Positions 6,147-14,165 of a stretch of DNA of 26,391 bases are shown piece by piece (position 1 is the stretch's first letter; the number at the start of each line of letters is the position of its first letter). Origin of the DNA: a virus; IMG/VR virus record IMGVR_UViG_3300024518_001883, positions 1 to 26,391 of that record, one strand, 5' to 3'. The notes under the pieces were generated by a model. That model was not told where the DNA came from. It ran no database searches and worked only from the letters and a program-made list of their open reading frames with translations. The position numbers and the translations under genes are program-made.

Positions 6147-6561
6147 TGATCCACGCCTCCAACGCTTCAAAAAAACCATGGCAACCCAATGCCACGCAAG
6201 CGAAAGCCCCAGCATCTTGTGAGTTGATTAAGAATGTTTCCTGGTCATCGCTGATTTTTGACTTTGTTGGATCGCACTTCTTTAACTCGCATAAAAAAAC
6301 AGGCGAGCCAATGATAACAATATCGCTAAAACCTGCATTAAGACCCATTAGCGCATCCTTCTGAGCTTCGCCAATGGTTTTTTTACCCTCATTCTTAACG
6401 TGCGTAGCTAGCGTTGCTAACTCAGGGTAGTCACGGCGCAAGGCGTTAAAAATAGTTATCTGTTCGGCGTTTTCAGTAGGTGGCTTTTTCATGCGAACAG
6501 ATTCATCACCAAAAATTTTTATTCTTTTATCGAGTTTTGATAGCGCTTTGCTTTTGCTCAT
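6139..6561 (-). CDS. VRR-NUC domain nuclease
   Basis: 140 residues. After a basic N-terminus the core shows ENAEQITIFNAL, THVKNEGKK, LNAGFSDIVII, FLCELKK, ISDDQETFL and AGAFACVALG. These are the stepwise motifs of the VRR-NUC (PD-(D/E)xK superfamily) fold: Glu at ENAEQ, Asp in FSDI, Glu-x-Lys in CELK and the Gln of DDQ. Phage and prophage members act in DNA repair, replication-fork processing or Holliday-junction cleavage. It is coupled to the upstream helicase gene by a 4-base ATGA overlap, which suggests a helicase-nuclease pair working on branched or replicating DNA. Confidence 0.9.
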   Translation of the reverse strand: MSKSKALSKLDKRIKIFGDESVRMKKPPTENAEQITIFNALRRDYPELATLATHVKNEGKKTIGEAQKDALMGLNAGFSDIVIIGSPVFLCELKKCDPTKSKISDDQETFLINSQDAGAFACVALGCHGFFEALEAWINA

Positions 6562-8387
6562 GCCTCTACCTCTTCGGGTTGGTTATATGCAACAATATCA
6601 ATAAACTTTGCTTTAGGCTTTTTACTGCTCGTTATTGTAGTTGGTATGGTGCCTAGCCCTTGACGCATCCAGTCGATGAATTGATCAACACTGTTTGCAG
6701 TTGCTCCATTAAAGAACGCGTTGCAAAGTGGGACCCATAGCCATTGTTGGTTAGGGTTATAATAACTTTGCCATGATCTAAACTCTGTTTTCCAGTCTAT
6801 TTTTAATACTATATTGCCAGATTTTAACGCCTTGTGATGCTGCGCAAAACACTGCAAAACTTTGTCGCTGGTTGGTTCGTATGGTGATTTTTTAATCTTC
6901 TTGAATTCCAGCTTTAATTTATCATTTGGATCAATTAGCTCGCCTTTGCAGCTTGTGCAGTATCTTGCTGCTATATCGTTCTCTGCCTCACAGTGCGGGC
7001 ATCCTTTAAACGACCAGCGACCATTGCAACGCACAAAATTACCCTCTTGAAGCCCCTGGTATTTGCAACGGCGACCAAAGTGAGCGGGGAACGGCTTTTT
7101 TGTCTCGTCGTCAATGATTCGATTGTTCATTAAATCGACAAAATAACCATGCGCATCAACGGGGAAACTGTCAGGATTTGGCCTCCCTCCGAAATCATTA
7201 GTAAAACCGCAACACTCACATTTAGCTGATACTCTGAATTTTTCGGCTGTTGATACGTTTACTTTTATCACCGGCTTAAATAGCCCATCCTCTAAACCGT
7301 GGCGCTCTATGTTTTCGGCAAAATCTAATATTAAGCAATCAGATTTTTGATCATGTAATCGCAAGCCCCTGCCTATTATCTGCTGTAATAACCCTGCTGA
7401 TTCGGTGGCGCGAAGTATAGCAACCACATCAACGTGCGTTGCATCAAAGCCTGTAGTCAATACGCTAACATTTACAAGGTATTTAAACTGCATTGCTTTA
7501 AATTCTTTTATTATACTTTCACGCTCTTTCTTTGGCGTTTTACCTGTGATTATTTCGCTATTTTCTGGCGGTAAAGATCGCAATATCTCGCTTGCATGTT
7601 GGATAGTTGAAGCAAAGAACATGACACCCATTCTATTTACTGATGCTTCGATCACATTTAAAACGATATCGTGAGTCAGCCTTTCATCTTCGTTAAACAC
7701 TTGATCAACACTGTCAGATGTAAATTTACCGCCTTTCATCTCAAGATTTGAAGTGTTGTAATTTTGCTTTACTACTGTAGTGACTGGAGGAGTTAAAAAA
7801 CCTCTTGCGATCAAATGTTCCGCGGGCACTTTATATAGTAATTTCTTAAAGAATGGGCTGACAGCTTGATCACCTGTTGGCTTGTTGTCCTCATCCATTT
7901 CGTAGATAAACCCAGTGTTCATTCGGTAACAAGTCGCAGACAATCCCAACACGCGCAAATTCGGGTTTGCTGATCTCATTGACTCAATAATGTTTTTTAA
8001 TGTTGGCGTTATGCCATGCGCTTCATCAACGATAACCAATGAAAATTTATCATCAAACTTTTCAATGCTATTTGCTACCGTCTTAGGGGAACCGAATATA
8101 ACGCTATTTTTTAGGCACTTACCACCGGCACCTGCTGAAAATATAGATGCTGGCTCACCAAGTTCTAAATATTTTTCGCGGTTTTGCAATACTAATTCCG
8201 TCGAAGGGGCTAGGCATAGTATTTTTTTACCTGATATTTTTGCAATATGCTGTGCAACATAAGCAACTATTATGCTTTTGCCTGCACCAGTCGCTAAATC
8301 TAAAAGCGCAGAGTCACGGCATTTCATAATATGCTCAATTGATAGGTCGATGGCTTCTTGCTGGTAATCTCGTGGCAGGTACTTCAT
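6558..8387 (-). CDS. Superfamily II DNA helicase with zinc-ribbon C-terminal part
   Basis: The start is ATG 8387 (MKYLPRDYQQEAI), chosen for AGAGG just upstream; a frame extending to 8438 begins with TTG and lacks a site. Of 609 residues, the Q-motif-like YLPRDYQQEA is followed by Walker A ATGAGKS (32-38), DEAH (121-124), SAT (150-152) and motif VI QQIIGRGLR near 355. Two cysteine clusters follow: CECC near 405 and CPHC...CTSC near 475-495, likely zinc ribbons binding DNA. This is the Res/DEAD-type helicase of phage replication regions, expected to unwind or remodel forks and recombination intermediates. It is directly coupled to the VRR-NUC nuclease. Confidence 0.93.
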   Translation of the reverse strand: MKYLPRDYQQEAIDLSIEHIMKCRDSALLDLATGAGKSIIVAYVAQHIAKISGKKILCLAPSTELVLQNREKYLELGEPASIFSAGAGGKCLKNSVIFGSPKTVANSIEKFDDKFSLVIVDEAHGITPTLKNIIESMRSANPNLRVLGLSATCYRMNTGFIYEMDEDNKPTGDQAVSPFFKKLLYKVPAEHLIARGFLTPPVTTVVKQNYNTSNLEMKGGKFTSDSVDQVFNEDERLTHDIVLNVIEASVNRMGVMFFASTIQHASEILRSLPPENSEIITGKTPKKERESIIKEFKAMQFKYLVNVSVLTTGFDATHVDVVAILRATESAGLLQQIIGRGLRLHDQKSDCLILDFAENIERHGLEDGLFKPVIKVNVSTAEKFRVSAKCECCGFTNDFGGRPNPDSFPVDAHGYFVDLMNNRIIDDETKKPFPAHFGRRCKYQGLQEGNFVRCNGRWSFKGCPHCEAENDIAARYCTSCKGELIDPNDKLKLEFKKIKKSPYEPTSDKVLQCFAQHHKALKSGNIVLKIDWKTEFRSWQSYYNPNQQWLWVPLCNAFFNGATANSVDQFIDWMRQGLGTIPTTITSSKKPKAKFIDIVAYNQPEEVEA

Positions 8388-8509
8388 TTTAACCTCTTTA
8401 TCATTTAAGGTATTTATCAAAAAAGAAAAAGCCGCCAAGTAGCTGATAAGTTCTACATGTCCCCCGCTAAAGGTAAGGCGCTATAATTAGTTTACACTAA
8501 TTACATTAA
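8388..8509 (-). promoter_or_regulatory. Leader of the helicase unit with palindromic operator-like site
   Basis: A 122-base gap without a gene. ATTAGT (8486-8491), TTAC, ACTAAT (8496-8501) form an inverted repeat carrying the GTTTACAC core seen at other phage promoters. A weak leftward promoter can be drawn over it (TTAATG, 17-base spacer, TTATAG). The rest is an untranslated leader before ATG 8387. Confidence 0.5.
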
Positions 8510-8902
8510 TTAACCAGTGTATTCACTTCCGCCAATAGTTTGCGGATTGAATAAATCAACAATAAAACCGTTCCACATTGCTTTTGTAACAAACCCGTTA
8601 TGACTCGTTATGGTCACACCTGCTTTTAACAACTGAGCCTCAAAGGTGATTGTTTCTGGCATCCCGTTTGGGTGATCTTGGCGGTTTGAATAAAGAACAA
8701 TATCAATGTCTTTACGTTCACCTGTTCTATATAAAAGACCACCTGTTAAAGCAGGGTAAATGCCATGCATAACAAGAGCGTTGCGCAATTCCTGACAAAG
8801 CGCTATTCCATCTTGAATAACGGCCATTTTTACTGGAGTTTCTTGTGGCATGGGAACTTGTGTTTGTGTTTTTGTAAATGGCATGGTTTTTGTAAATGGC
8901 AT
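8510..8902 (-). CDS. Nucleotidyltransferase-fold protein, 130 aa
   Basis: The core is ALTGGLLYRTGERKDIDIVLYS near residues 50-72, followed by FIVDLF near 113-118. The pattern GG-x(8-12)-D-x-D plus a later Asp on a strand (VDLF) is the metal-binding signature of the minimal nucleotidyltransferase (pol beta-like) superfamily, so the three carboxylates appear present. The substrate is unknown: it could modify a nucleotide, a protein or RNA, and small phage members are uncharacterised. The N-terminus contains a tandem duplication (MPFTKT twice), giving two in-frame ATG starts; the first has AGGGG six bases upstream. It follows the coiled-coil gene closely. Confidence 0.75.
   Translation of the reverse strand: MPFTKTMPFTKTQTQVPMPQETPVKMAVIQDGIALCQELRNALVMHGIYPALTGGLLYRTGERKDIDIVLYSNRQDHPNGMPETITFEAQLLKAGVTITSHNGFVTKAMWNGFIVDLFNPQTIGGSEYTG
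8867..8902 (-). repeat. 18-bp tandem duplication at a start codon
   Basis: Two adjacent 18-base units beginning ATGCCATTTACAAAAAC differ only at the last base, so the gene starts MPFTKTMPFTKT. The repeat carries a second in-frame ATG. It looks like a recent slippage event. Confidence 0.9.
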
Positions 8903-8911
8903 AAATTACCC

Positions 8912-9832
8912 CTAAAAATTAATAACTACATTTTGAATTAAACCGGCGCGTGTTGCTTTTACAACTTTGATTGCATCATCTTCACTTATCCCACATTGGG
9001 CCATCAGTGATTCTTTTGCAGCCTTGCAAATCGCTATTACATGCGCTTGATTGGCTTCACGTTGCGCTTTTTCATCTGCAAGACGTTGCTGCTCTGCTTT
9101 TTGTTTGGCTTGCTCTTGTTGCTTTGCGCGCTCAATATCCGCTAATCTTTTGTTTTCTGCATCAATAAGATCTTGCGCAGCTTTCTTTTCTGCATGTATG
9201 CGGTCACGTTCCAACTTTGCAGCTAAATCAATTGCATCTTGCTTTTCTTTTGCGGCTTTAGTTTCTGCTTGCTCTAGATCGAACAAGCGTTTATTTTCTG
9301 CTAATTGTAGCGCTTGCTCATTATCTTTTTTAAGTTGCCTTTCTCGCTCAACTGCATCAATATTAGCCTGTTTAATAGCGTCAATGCGTATTTGCTCAAG
9401 TCGCGCAGCTTCTGCTTGCTGTGCTTCTTTACGCTCAAAATCACGCACTTTGTTTTCCATGATTGCATCGCCGTGATCAATTTCTTTTTGCGCTGCATCT
9501 TCCTTATCTTTTTTTGCTTTAAGGATAACGGCGCGTTGTGCTTTCCATTCATCAAGTAGTTCAGTGAATGGTTTGTTAGCAGCTTCTAATCGCGCTTTAA
9601 TGGCTACGGCTTCTTTTTCTACTTTATTTTTATAGTCTTTCGATAAATCAATGCGGGCACGCTCAACCTTTTTGATGATATCGGTGATCTCGCTAGATTT
9701 ATCTTTTATGAATTTGCGTTGCTCTTTATCTTCCATATCGCCATAAAAGCCAACCCATTTTTTTGCCTCTTCTTCAATGGCTAATAGTGCTGATTCAGTT
9801 GTGATTGCTTCAAATAAAATAACTTGTGACAT
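8912..9832 (-). CDS. Long coiled-coil phage protein (TolA-like / DUF1351-like annotation)
   Basis: 306 residues. A folded N-terminal region (about 1-95, VILFEAITTESALLAIEEEA...) precedes a very long Ala/Glu/Lys/Gln-rich helix (about 95-265) with heptad character, then a small globular C-terminus (ESLMAQCGISEDDAIKVV...VVINF). Phage databases often label such proteins TolA-like because of the Ala-Lys-Glu helix. This is only composition, and no membrane anchor is present, so a cell-envelope role is unlikely. It sits beside the SSB-like and ATPase genes, where coiled-coil proteins of phage recombination modules occur. A structural or recombination-accessory role is inferred. Confidence 0.75.
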   Translation of the reverse strand: MSQVILFEAITTESALLAIEEEAKKWVGFYGDMEDKEQRKFIKDKSSEITDIIKKVERARIDLSKDYKNKVEKEAVAIKARLEAANKPFTELLDEWKAQRAVILKAKKDKEDAAQKEIDHGDAIMENKVRDFERKEAQQAEAARLEQIRIDAIKQANIDAVERERQLKKDNEQALQLAENKRLFDLEQAETKAAKEKQDAIDLAAKLERDRIHAEKKAAQDLIDAENKRLADIERAKQQEQAKQKAEQQRLADEKAQREANQAHVIAICKAAKESLMAQCGISEDDAIKVVKATRAGLIQNVVINF

Positions 9833-9863
9833 AACAATTACCTATTGAGTGAGTGAAATAAAA

Positions 9864-9880
9864 GGCCACATATTGTGGCC
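9864..9880 (-). terminator. Leftward terminator after the SSB-like gene
   Basis: On the minus strand GGCCACA, loop ATA, TGTGGCC (plus-strand 9864-9880) is followed by TTTTATTT. A perfect 7-bp GC-rich stem with U-rich tail: a rho-independent terminator that separates the SSB/ATPase unit from the coiled-coil gene downstream. Confidence 0.8.
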
Positions 9881-9899
9881 GATTAATTAATAGTTATTG

Positions 9900-10550
9900 C
9901 TAGAATGGAATATCATCAGCTTGCAGTTGTTGAACTGGTTGCTGTGGTTGCTGTTGCTGTGGTGCCTGTTGAGCTTGTTGTTGTACGGGCTGTTGCTGTT
10001 GTGGTGCATTTTGCACATTTTGAACAGCTTGGTTAATTGCCTGCCCTTGGCTCATTACTTGCATTGGTTGCTGTTGCACCTGTTGTTGCTGCACTTGTTG
10101 AGCGCGAGATACTGCAACAATATGATTACCTTCGTTGCCACCGATACTCCAAACATCAACCATAAACATCATAGGGACATTGCATAGGGACATTGAAAGC
10201 ATCATATCATCAGGCATAACACCAGCAGCCATAACTTTCCCGCCTGCGTTTGCATCAACTGCAGCAAGCATTTGTAGGCCACGCTCTTTTTTGCCTTGAT
10301 CTTCACTTTGAACGTGTAATTTTTGGAACACTTTGCGGTTTTGATATTCACCCTCTAAAACCGACCAAGTGTTTTTAATGAAAGTTTGCGTTACCGGATA
10401 AGGTTCTTCATTTGTTGCTTCTGGCGTGTATGTTTCCCATTTTGACTCTTCAATCAAACCCTTTAAAAGTGTGCCTTTTGGGATGACTTGAATTGTCATA
10501 TCAAATGAGCCGTCTTGTGGTGCTACGATGTTACCAAAAAATGAATTCAT
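9900..10550 (-). CDS. SSB-like single-stranded-DNA-binding protein (DUF669-type)
   Basis: 216 residues. The N-terminal about 145 residues contain SWS.LEGEYQNRKVFQKLHV-type strands, as in DUF669 phage proteins that take the place of SSB. A glutamine/proline-rich linker (about 150-208, many QQQ and PQQ runs) follows, and the protein ends LQADDIPF. The DDIPF tail is the classical acidic SSB C-terminal tip that recruits partner proteins, and a Q-rich disordered linker is also typical of SSBs. It is adjacent to an AAA ATPase and upstream of nuclease and helicase genes, so it fits phage replication/recombination. The first 18 residues (MNSFFGNIVAPQDGSFDM) recur inside the primase-helicase. Confidence 0.85.
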   Translation of the reverse strand: MNSFFGNIVAPQDGSFDMTIQVIPKGTLLKGLIEESKWETYTPEATNEEPYPVTQTFIKNTWSVLEGEYQNRKVFQKLHVQSEDQGKKERGLQMLAAVDANAGGKVMAAGVMPDDMMLSMSLCNVPMMFMVDVWSIGGNEGNHIVAVSRAQQVQQQQVQQQPMQVMSQGQAINQAVQNVQNAPQQQQPVQQQAQQAPQQQQPQQPVQQLQADDIPF

Positions 10551-10553
10551 AAT

Positions 10554-11414
10554 TTACTCGCTTATATTTTGTTGTTGTGGTTGGTTAAAAAAACTAATGT
10601 ATTGTAATAATGGGTTTTCACCCTGGTTAAATGGTATTTCTGCCGGCATGTTATAGCGGTTTTTAGCGTGAACAAATCCCACCTTACCATCGCCCGTTGT
10701 AATTATCTTTCTATCACCAGTCTGGACAATTTTGCCCCATTTAGTGATCGCACCTTTTTTATCTACTACCTTACCCTTTACAAATTCATTCTTTGCGATG
10801 TAAAGAATAGCGTCAGAATAATTAACATAAACAGGTACGCTTTTTTCATTAATGTCTAATGAATAAACAGTGTAATCATCTTCATCAGGGCGGTTCTTTA
10901 ATCGCTGTATGCCTGTGTGACATAAGATAATAATTGTCATCCCGCGATTTCTTAGCATGTTTAAGATTTTCATTATTTCAAGGTGCCAATCAGCTAGCGC
11001 AATATAACCCTTATGAAAACCACCGCAAGAATCGGCAACGTTATCAACATTATCACGAACGCAAAGTTCATTTTCAAGCATTCTATGTAGCGCTGATGCA
11101 CTATCGATCACTAATGTTTGGTAATTGTGCTGTGTTGTTATCAGATAACGCAACTGGTCTTTAAATGACGCTCTTGTCGATACTTCCAATACTCCTTTTT
11201 TTGCCGCGTTACTTTTTGATGAAGGCAATAATGGAAACAAATCAGGCTTACTTTCTTCTGGCCATGAATCAAATACCGCGCCAGATTCTTCTGCTTGAAT
11301 AAATACAGGATTAGGAAACATTGCTGCAAGCGTTGTTTTACCTGTACCCGCTAAACCTACCAGTGTAATAATTGGCGGTTTACTTATCGGTTTTTGTGGC
11401 GTTAAATTTTGCAT
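10554..11414 (-). CDS. Phage AAA ATPase (AAA_24 / RecA-like, Sak4-related)
   Basis: The start is placed at ATG 11414 (MQNLTPQKP), though an in-frame TTG at 11429 is possible. About 286 residues: Walker A VGLAGTGKTT near residues 19-28, Walker B-like TLVIDSAS near 100-107, then MTIIILCHT (sensor strand) near 165. The family is the AAA_24 phage nucleotide-binding proteins, which includes Sak4-like single-strand annealing or recombinase ATPases. Together with the SSB-like protein directly downstream (3 bases apart), it likely forms an ATPase-SSB recombination pair. The C-terminal tail is QPQQQNISE. The gene start overlaps the small upstream ORF by about 35 bases. Confidence 0.88.
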   Translation of the reverse strand: MQNLTPQKPISKPPIITLVGLAGTGKTTLAAMFPNPVFIQAEESGAVFDSWPEESKPDLFPLLPSSKSNAAKKGVLEVSTRASFKDQLRYLITTQHNYQTLVIDSASALHRMLENELCVRDNVDNVADSCGGFHKGYIALADWHLEIMKILNMLRNRGMTIIILCHTGIQRLKNRPDEDDYTVYSLDINEKSVPVYVNYSDAILYIAKNEFVKGKVVDKKGAITKWGKIVQTGDRKIITTGDGKVGFVHAKNRYNMPAEIPFNQGENPLLQYISFFNQPQQQNISE

Positions 11415-11544
11415 TGTGTTCACCATCAATTTTGTATTGTGAAATTTGCGCCGCGAACGTTGGCATTAAATCCACCGGCACGCGCATCGTTTTTGTTTTG
11501 TAGGGTAGCTTTTTACGGCCTGCCCCTCGTGGGTTTTTTGTCAT
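11380..11544 (-). CDS. Small basic phage protein, 54 aa, overlapping the ATPase start
   Basis: The start is ATG 11544, with a clear AAGGAG about 8 bases upstream; the stop is TAA 11380-11382. Product begins MTKNPRGAGRKKLPYKTKT, followed by MRVPVDLMPTFAAQISQY. A conserved-looking pattern of a basic GRKK stretch, then an RVP strand and a helix, recalls small ribbon-helix-helix-like phage or plasmid proteins, but the assignment is tentative. It is the first gene behind the strong promoter at 11584-11612, and it overlaps the ATPase gene in another frame, so it may couple translation of the ATPase. Confidence 0.7.
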   Translation of the reverse strand: MTKNPRGAGRKKLPYKTKTMRVPVDLMPTFAAQISQYKIDGEHNAKFNATKTDK

Positions 11545-11579
11545 TTTTATTTGCTCCTTGGTTAGTGGTTAGTTGATAA

Positions 11580-11612
11580 ACAGATATTAATGCACATTAA
11601 TATCTGTGTCAA
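11580..11612 (-). promoter_or_regulatory. Strong leftward promoter covered by a 28-bp palindrome
   Basis: Minus strand: TTGACA (11612-11607), exactly 17 bases, TAATAT (11589-11584). The palindrome ACAGATATTAATG (11580-11592), CA, CATTAATATCTGT (11595-11607) has perfect 13-bp arms and covers spacer and -10, a likely operator. It drives the 54-aa protein, ATPase and SSB-like genes. The element ATTAATATCTGTTTATC at the start site resembles the ATTAATATGTTTACAC sites at 1837 and 5877. Confidence 0.85.
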
Positions 11613-11630
11613 TAAATAATTTAAATTAAC

Positions 11631-14156
11631 CTAAACTAATTCGTATTTGTTTTTACCACCCTTGGCTTTTGGTTCAATTACCTTAATCATGTTACTGGCA
11701 TAAAGGACTTTTAATATTTTTGTGCATGTTTGGTCATCTAGTGCGGTAATTCTGTTTACCATGCGCCCTTGTGTCATTCTGCCTTGCTTCTCAAGCGTTT
11801 TAATTACACGCTCCATTAATTCATCAGCTTTGTTGGTGCTTAGGTCCTCGTCATTTCCTTTGACCATATCTATTTTTGTTTCTACATCGCGACTAACGAG
11901 ATACTGCGCCCATTTAACATGCTCAAGCGTTCGCACTTTTCCATCACCCATTGCTAAAACTAAACTAACTTTTAATATAAGTTCAAATTGCCTGTTTATG
12001 ATTGGGTGCAAGCCGTCCGTTTCTGAATGCTCAATGGCCTGCGTTTCAATGTTGTATTGCAATGCATTAAGCCATTTTAGTGCATCTTGTGCCGTGGTAA
12101 CTTTTACTTTGTCGCCATAGTTTTGAGTTCGTCCGACTGTTATTGTTTTTTGATTGCCAATATTGAAAACTTTCTTTAACTCATGCGACAAGTTAAGAGG
12201 GAATTTATTGCCAGGCTTAAAACCATAGTTAGATCGTGGAACGTCATTATCTTCACGAAACATTAATGAACGACCAATAAAACCACTAAGCACGTTTTGC
12301 TTTGTTGCGATCTTGCTAAATAACTCTGGTGTAGTACAGCCAGAAATTGATAGAAAAGGGTTTATTAAAACGCCATGGTTTAAATTTTCCATAAATTGCG
12401 TTAATTTATCGATCTCTTCCTGGGCGGTCCCTGCTTTATCTTCGTTATCATCGATGCGCTTTGTTAGCATTGCAACTCGTTTTGATGTGCGCTCTTTAAT
12501 ATCGGTTAACTCGTCACCACCAAGATTTATTTTACCGTTGGCCTTACTGTACAAGCTCATTAACGTCCCAATAATACCCGTCATATAAGTTTCAGTTGAT
12601 GCTGTTATTTTCCCCAAAACTTCGCCAATTTCATCGATGTTGTAATAGGCTGCTTGCGAGTTGATAAGGTTTCTGTAAATTTCCTGCTCTGATTTAATCT
12701 TACCGAACATGCTATTTTTTATACCTGACTCGCTAATAATGTTATTTGCAGCCTGTAAAACCGCTTCTTTACCAGATCCCGACCCCGCGATGTTAAAGCA
12801 AAATAAGTTAGGTGTTGCACCATACTCAGCATCTTCATGGGACAATCCGCCGATCAACCCCAACGCAGATAACGCAGTGCTAACCGCTAGTGTTCGGCGT
12901 GGCTTACGTCCAACACTATTAATATAATCAATACACTCACCAACTAAACCAGGTGCAGCATAAAGATTGATACTTTCATCAACAGGCGTTGCAAATATAT
13001 GATCTGGCGTTCCATCATGCGCTTTTTCTGGTTGGTGGTCCTTTGGTGCAAATTGAACTGTTTTTAATACCTTTTGCACTGCTGTAGGTTCATCTCTTGG
13101 CATTTCATAACAGCCATCACTTGGCGCGGTTATGTTGCCAAAAAATGTATTTGCTTTTACTTCCTGCTTTTTTGCGAAAATATCAGCGAATTTTGCAAAG
13201 TCTGCATCATTATAAGCGGGTGCTTGTTCCTTACCTTCTGCAAACTCTTTTTGCTTTTGTTTGTTCCAGTCTTTTAATTCACCGTTAGCAAGTTGTAAGC
13301 ACATTTCTGCATCACTCATGCCTGCCATTAAAGCCGCGAATGCAAAGCCATCAACAGCCCCTAGCGCGTTGATTGGATCGGAAGTGTGAAAGGTACTAAA
13401 CAATTGTTTGCCATCGTCAGCAGTCCAAACAGAACCACCAGCAAGTTTTGAGGTTGCCGAAGGTGAAAGCCATTTTTTGCCTTTTTTCTTATAGCCGTTA
13501 GCTTGCAGTTCAAAGTCCCAATCCCACCGACTATTGAACTCTTCGATCATCGAGTCACCTTCATGTTTTTGAGATGCGCGTTTTTGCATAACTGGTTTTG
13601 GGCGTAACTGTGGCAATAGATTAAAATCGTGCTGGCCTGCTTCGTGAATATGGTGTTCATATTCGTGGTCTGGATATGTTGCAGGCTCGTAGCTAATCTG
13701 TCCGCGCTTATCCATACAGCAATCAGTGCCTAAACTTTCAGTTAATCGCTCTTGCAAGTTTTGCCATGTATCACAATCAACGGCAACAGCTAACGGAATT
13801 AAACATTTAAGTTTGTGAAAGTCTGCTCTATGGCTCCATGAAGTATGTATTACAAAAGTGTTAATACCGATATTAGTTAGGCTTTGTTTTAATGATTCGA
13901 TGGTGTAATCATTTTCATCACTATCAACACGTAAAAAATACATCTGATTGTGCTTGGTTATTTCATCGCGTGTTTTGCGATCACAATTATGTGCAGTAAT
14001 ACACTTCAATATTTCTTTGTTTGTTTCTCCTCGCTCGTTTGATTCCTGTTCAAATTGTCGAGGGTTAATGACCATCTCTTTAAGGCGTGGCCAGTCGCAA
14101 AAATCTTGACTTACTGCCTGTTTGTGTGTTTGGAATATTGTGCAAATTGCTGGCAT
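11631..14156 (-). CDS. Primase-helicase-like replication protein (DUF3987-type), 841 aa
   Basis: Large replication protein in two parts. The N-terminal region (about 1-190) has YFLRVDSDENDYT with a D-x-D-type carboxylate pair, FVIHTSWSHRADFHKLKCLIPL and a later Cys/Asp-rich stretch. This resembles the layout of archaeo-eukaryotic-type primase/PrimPol N-termini (metal-binding Asp residues, then a Ser/His/Arg-Pro-Leu strand), but it is tentative. The C-terminal part has Walker A NIAGSGSGKE near 452-461 and Walker B YYNIDEIGE near 505-512, then arginine-rich sensor-like segments (GRSLMFRED), typical of the DUF3987 phage/plasmid helicase family. It likely primes and unwinds at the nearby origin candidate. 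A 17-residue stretch near 336-352 repeats the SSB-like protein N-terminus. Confidence 0.85.
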   Translation of the reverse strand: MPAICTIFQTHKQAVSQDFCDWPRLKEMVINPRQFEQESNERGETNKEILKCITAHNCDRKTRDEITKHNQMYFLRVDSDENDYTIESLKQSLTNIGINTFVIHTSWSHRADFHKLKCLIPLAVAVDCDTWQNLQERLTESLGTDCCMDKRGQISYEPATYPDHEYEHHIHEAGQHDFNLLPQLRPKPVMQKRASQKHEGDSMIEEFNSRWDWDFELQANGYKKKGKKWLSPSATSKLAGGSVWTADDGKQLFSTFHTSDPINALGAVDGFAFAALMAGMSDAEMCLQLANGELKDWNKQKQKEFAEGKEQAPAYNDADFAKFADIFAKKQEVKANTFFGNITAPSDGCYEMPRDEPTAVQKVLKTVQFAPKDHQPEKAHDGTPDHIFATPVDESINLYAAPGLVGECIDYINSVGRKPRRTLAVSTALSALGLIGGLSHEDAEYGATPNLFCFNIAGSGSGKEAVLQAANNIISESGIKNSMFGKIKSEQEIYRNLINSQAAYYNIDEIGEVLGKITASTETYMTGIIGTLMSLYSKANGKINLGGDELTDIKERTSKRVAMLTKRIDDNEDKAGTAQEEIDKLTQFMENLNHGVLINPFLSISGCTTPELFSKIATKQNVLSGFIGRSLMFREDNDVPRSNYGFKPGNKFPLNLSHELKKVFNIGNQKTITVGRTQNYGDKVKVTTAQDALKWLNALQYNIETQAIEHSETDGLHPIINRQFELILKVSLVLAMGDGKVRTLEHVKWAQYLVSRDVETKIDMVKGNDEDLSTNKADELMERVIKTLEKQGRMTQGRMVNRITALDDQTCTKILKVLYASNMIKVIEPKAKGGKNKYELV

Positions 14157-14165
14157 GGGTTTTCC

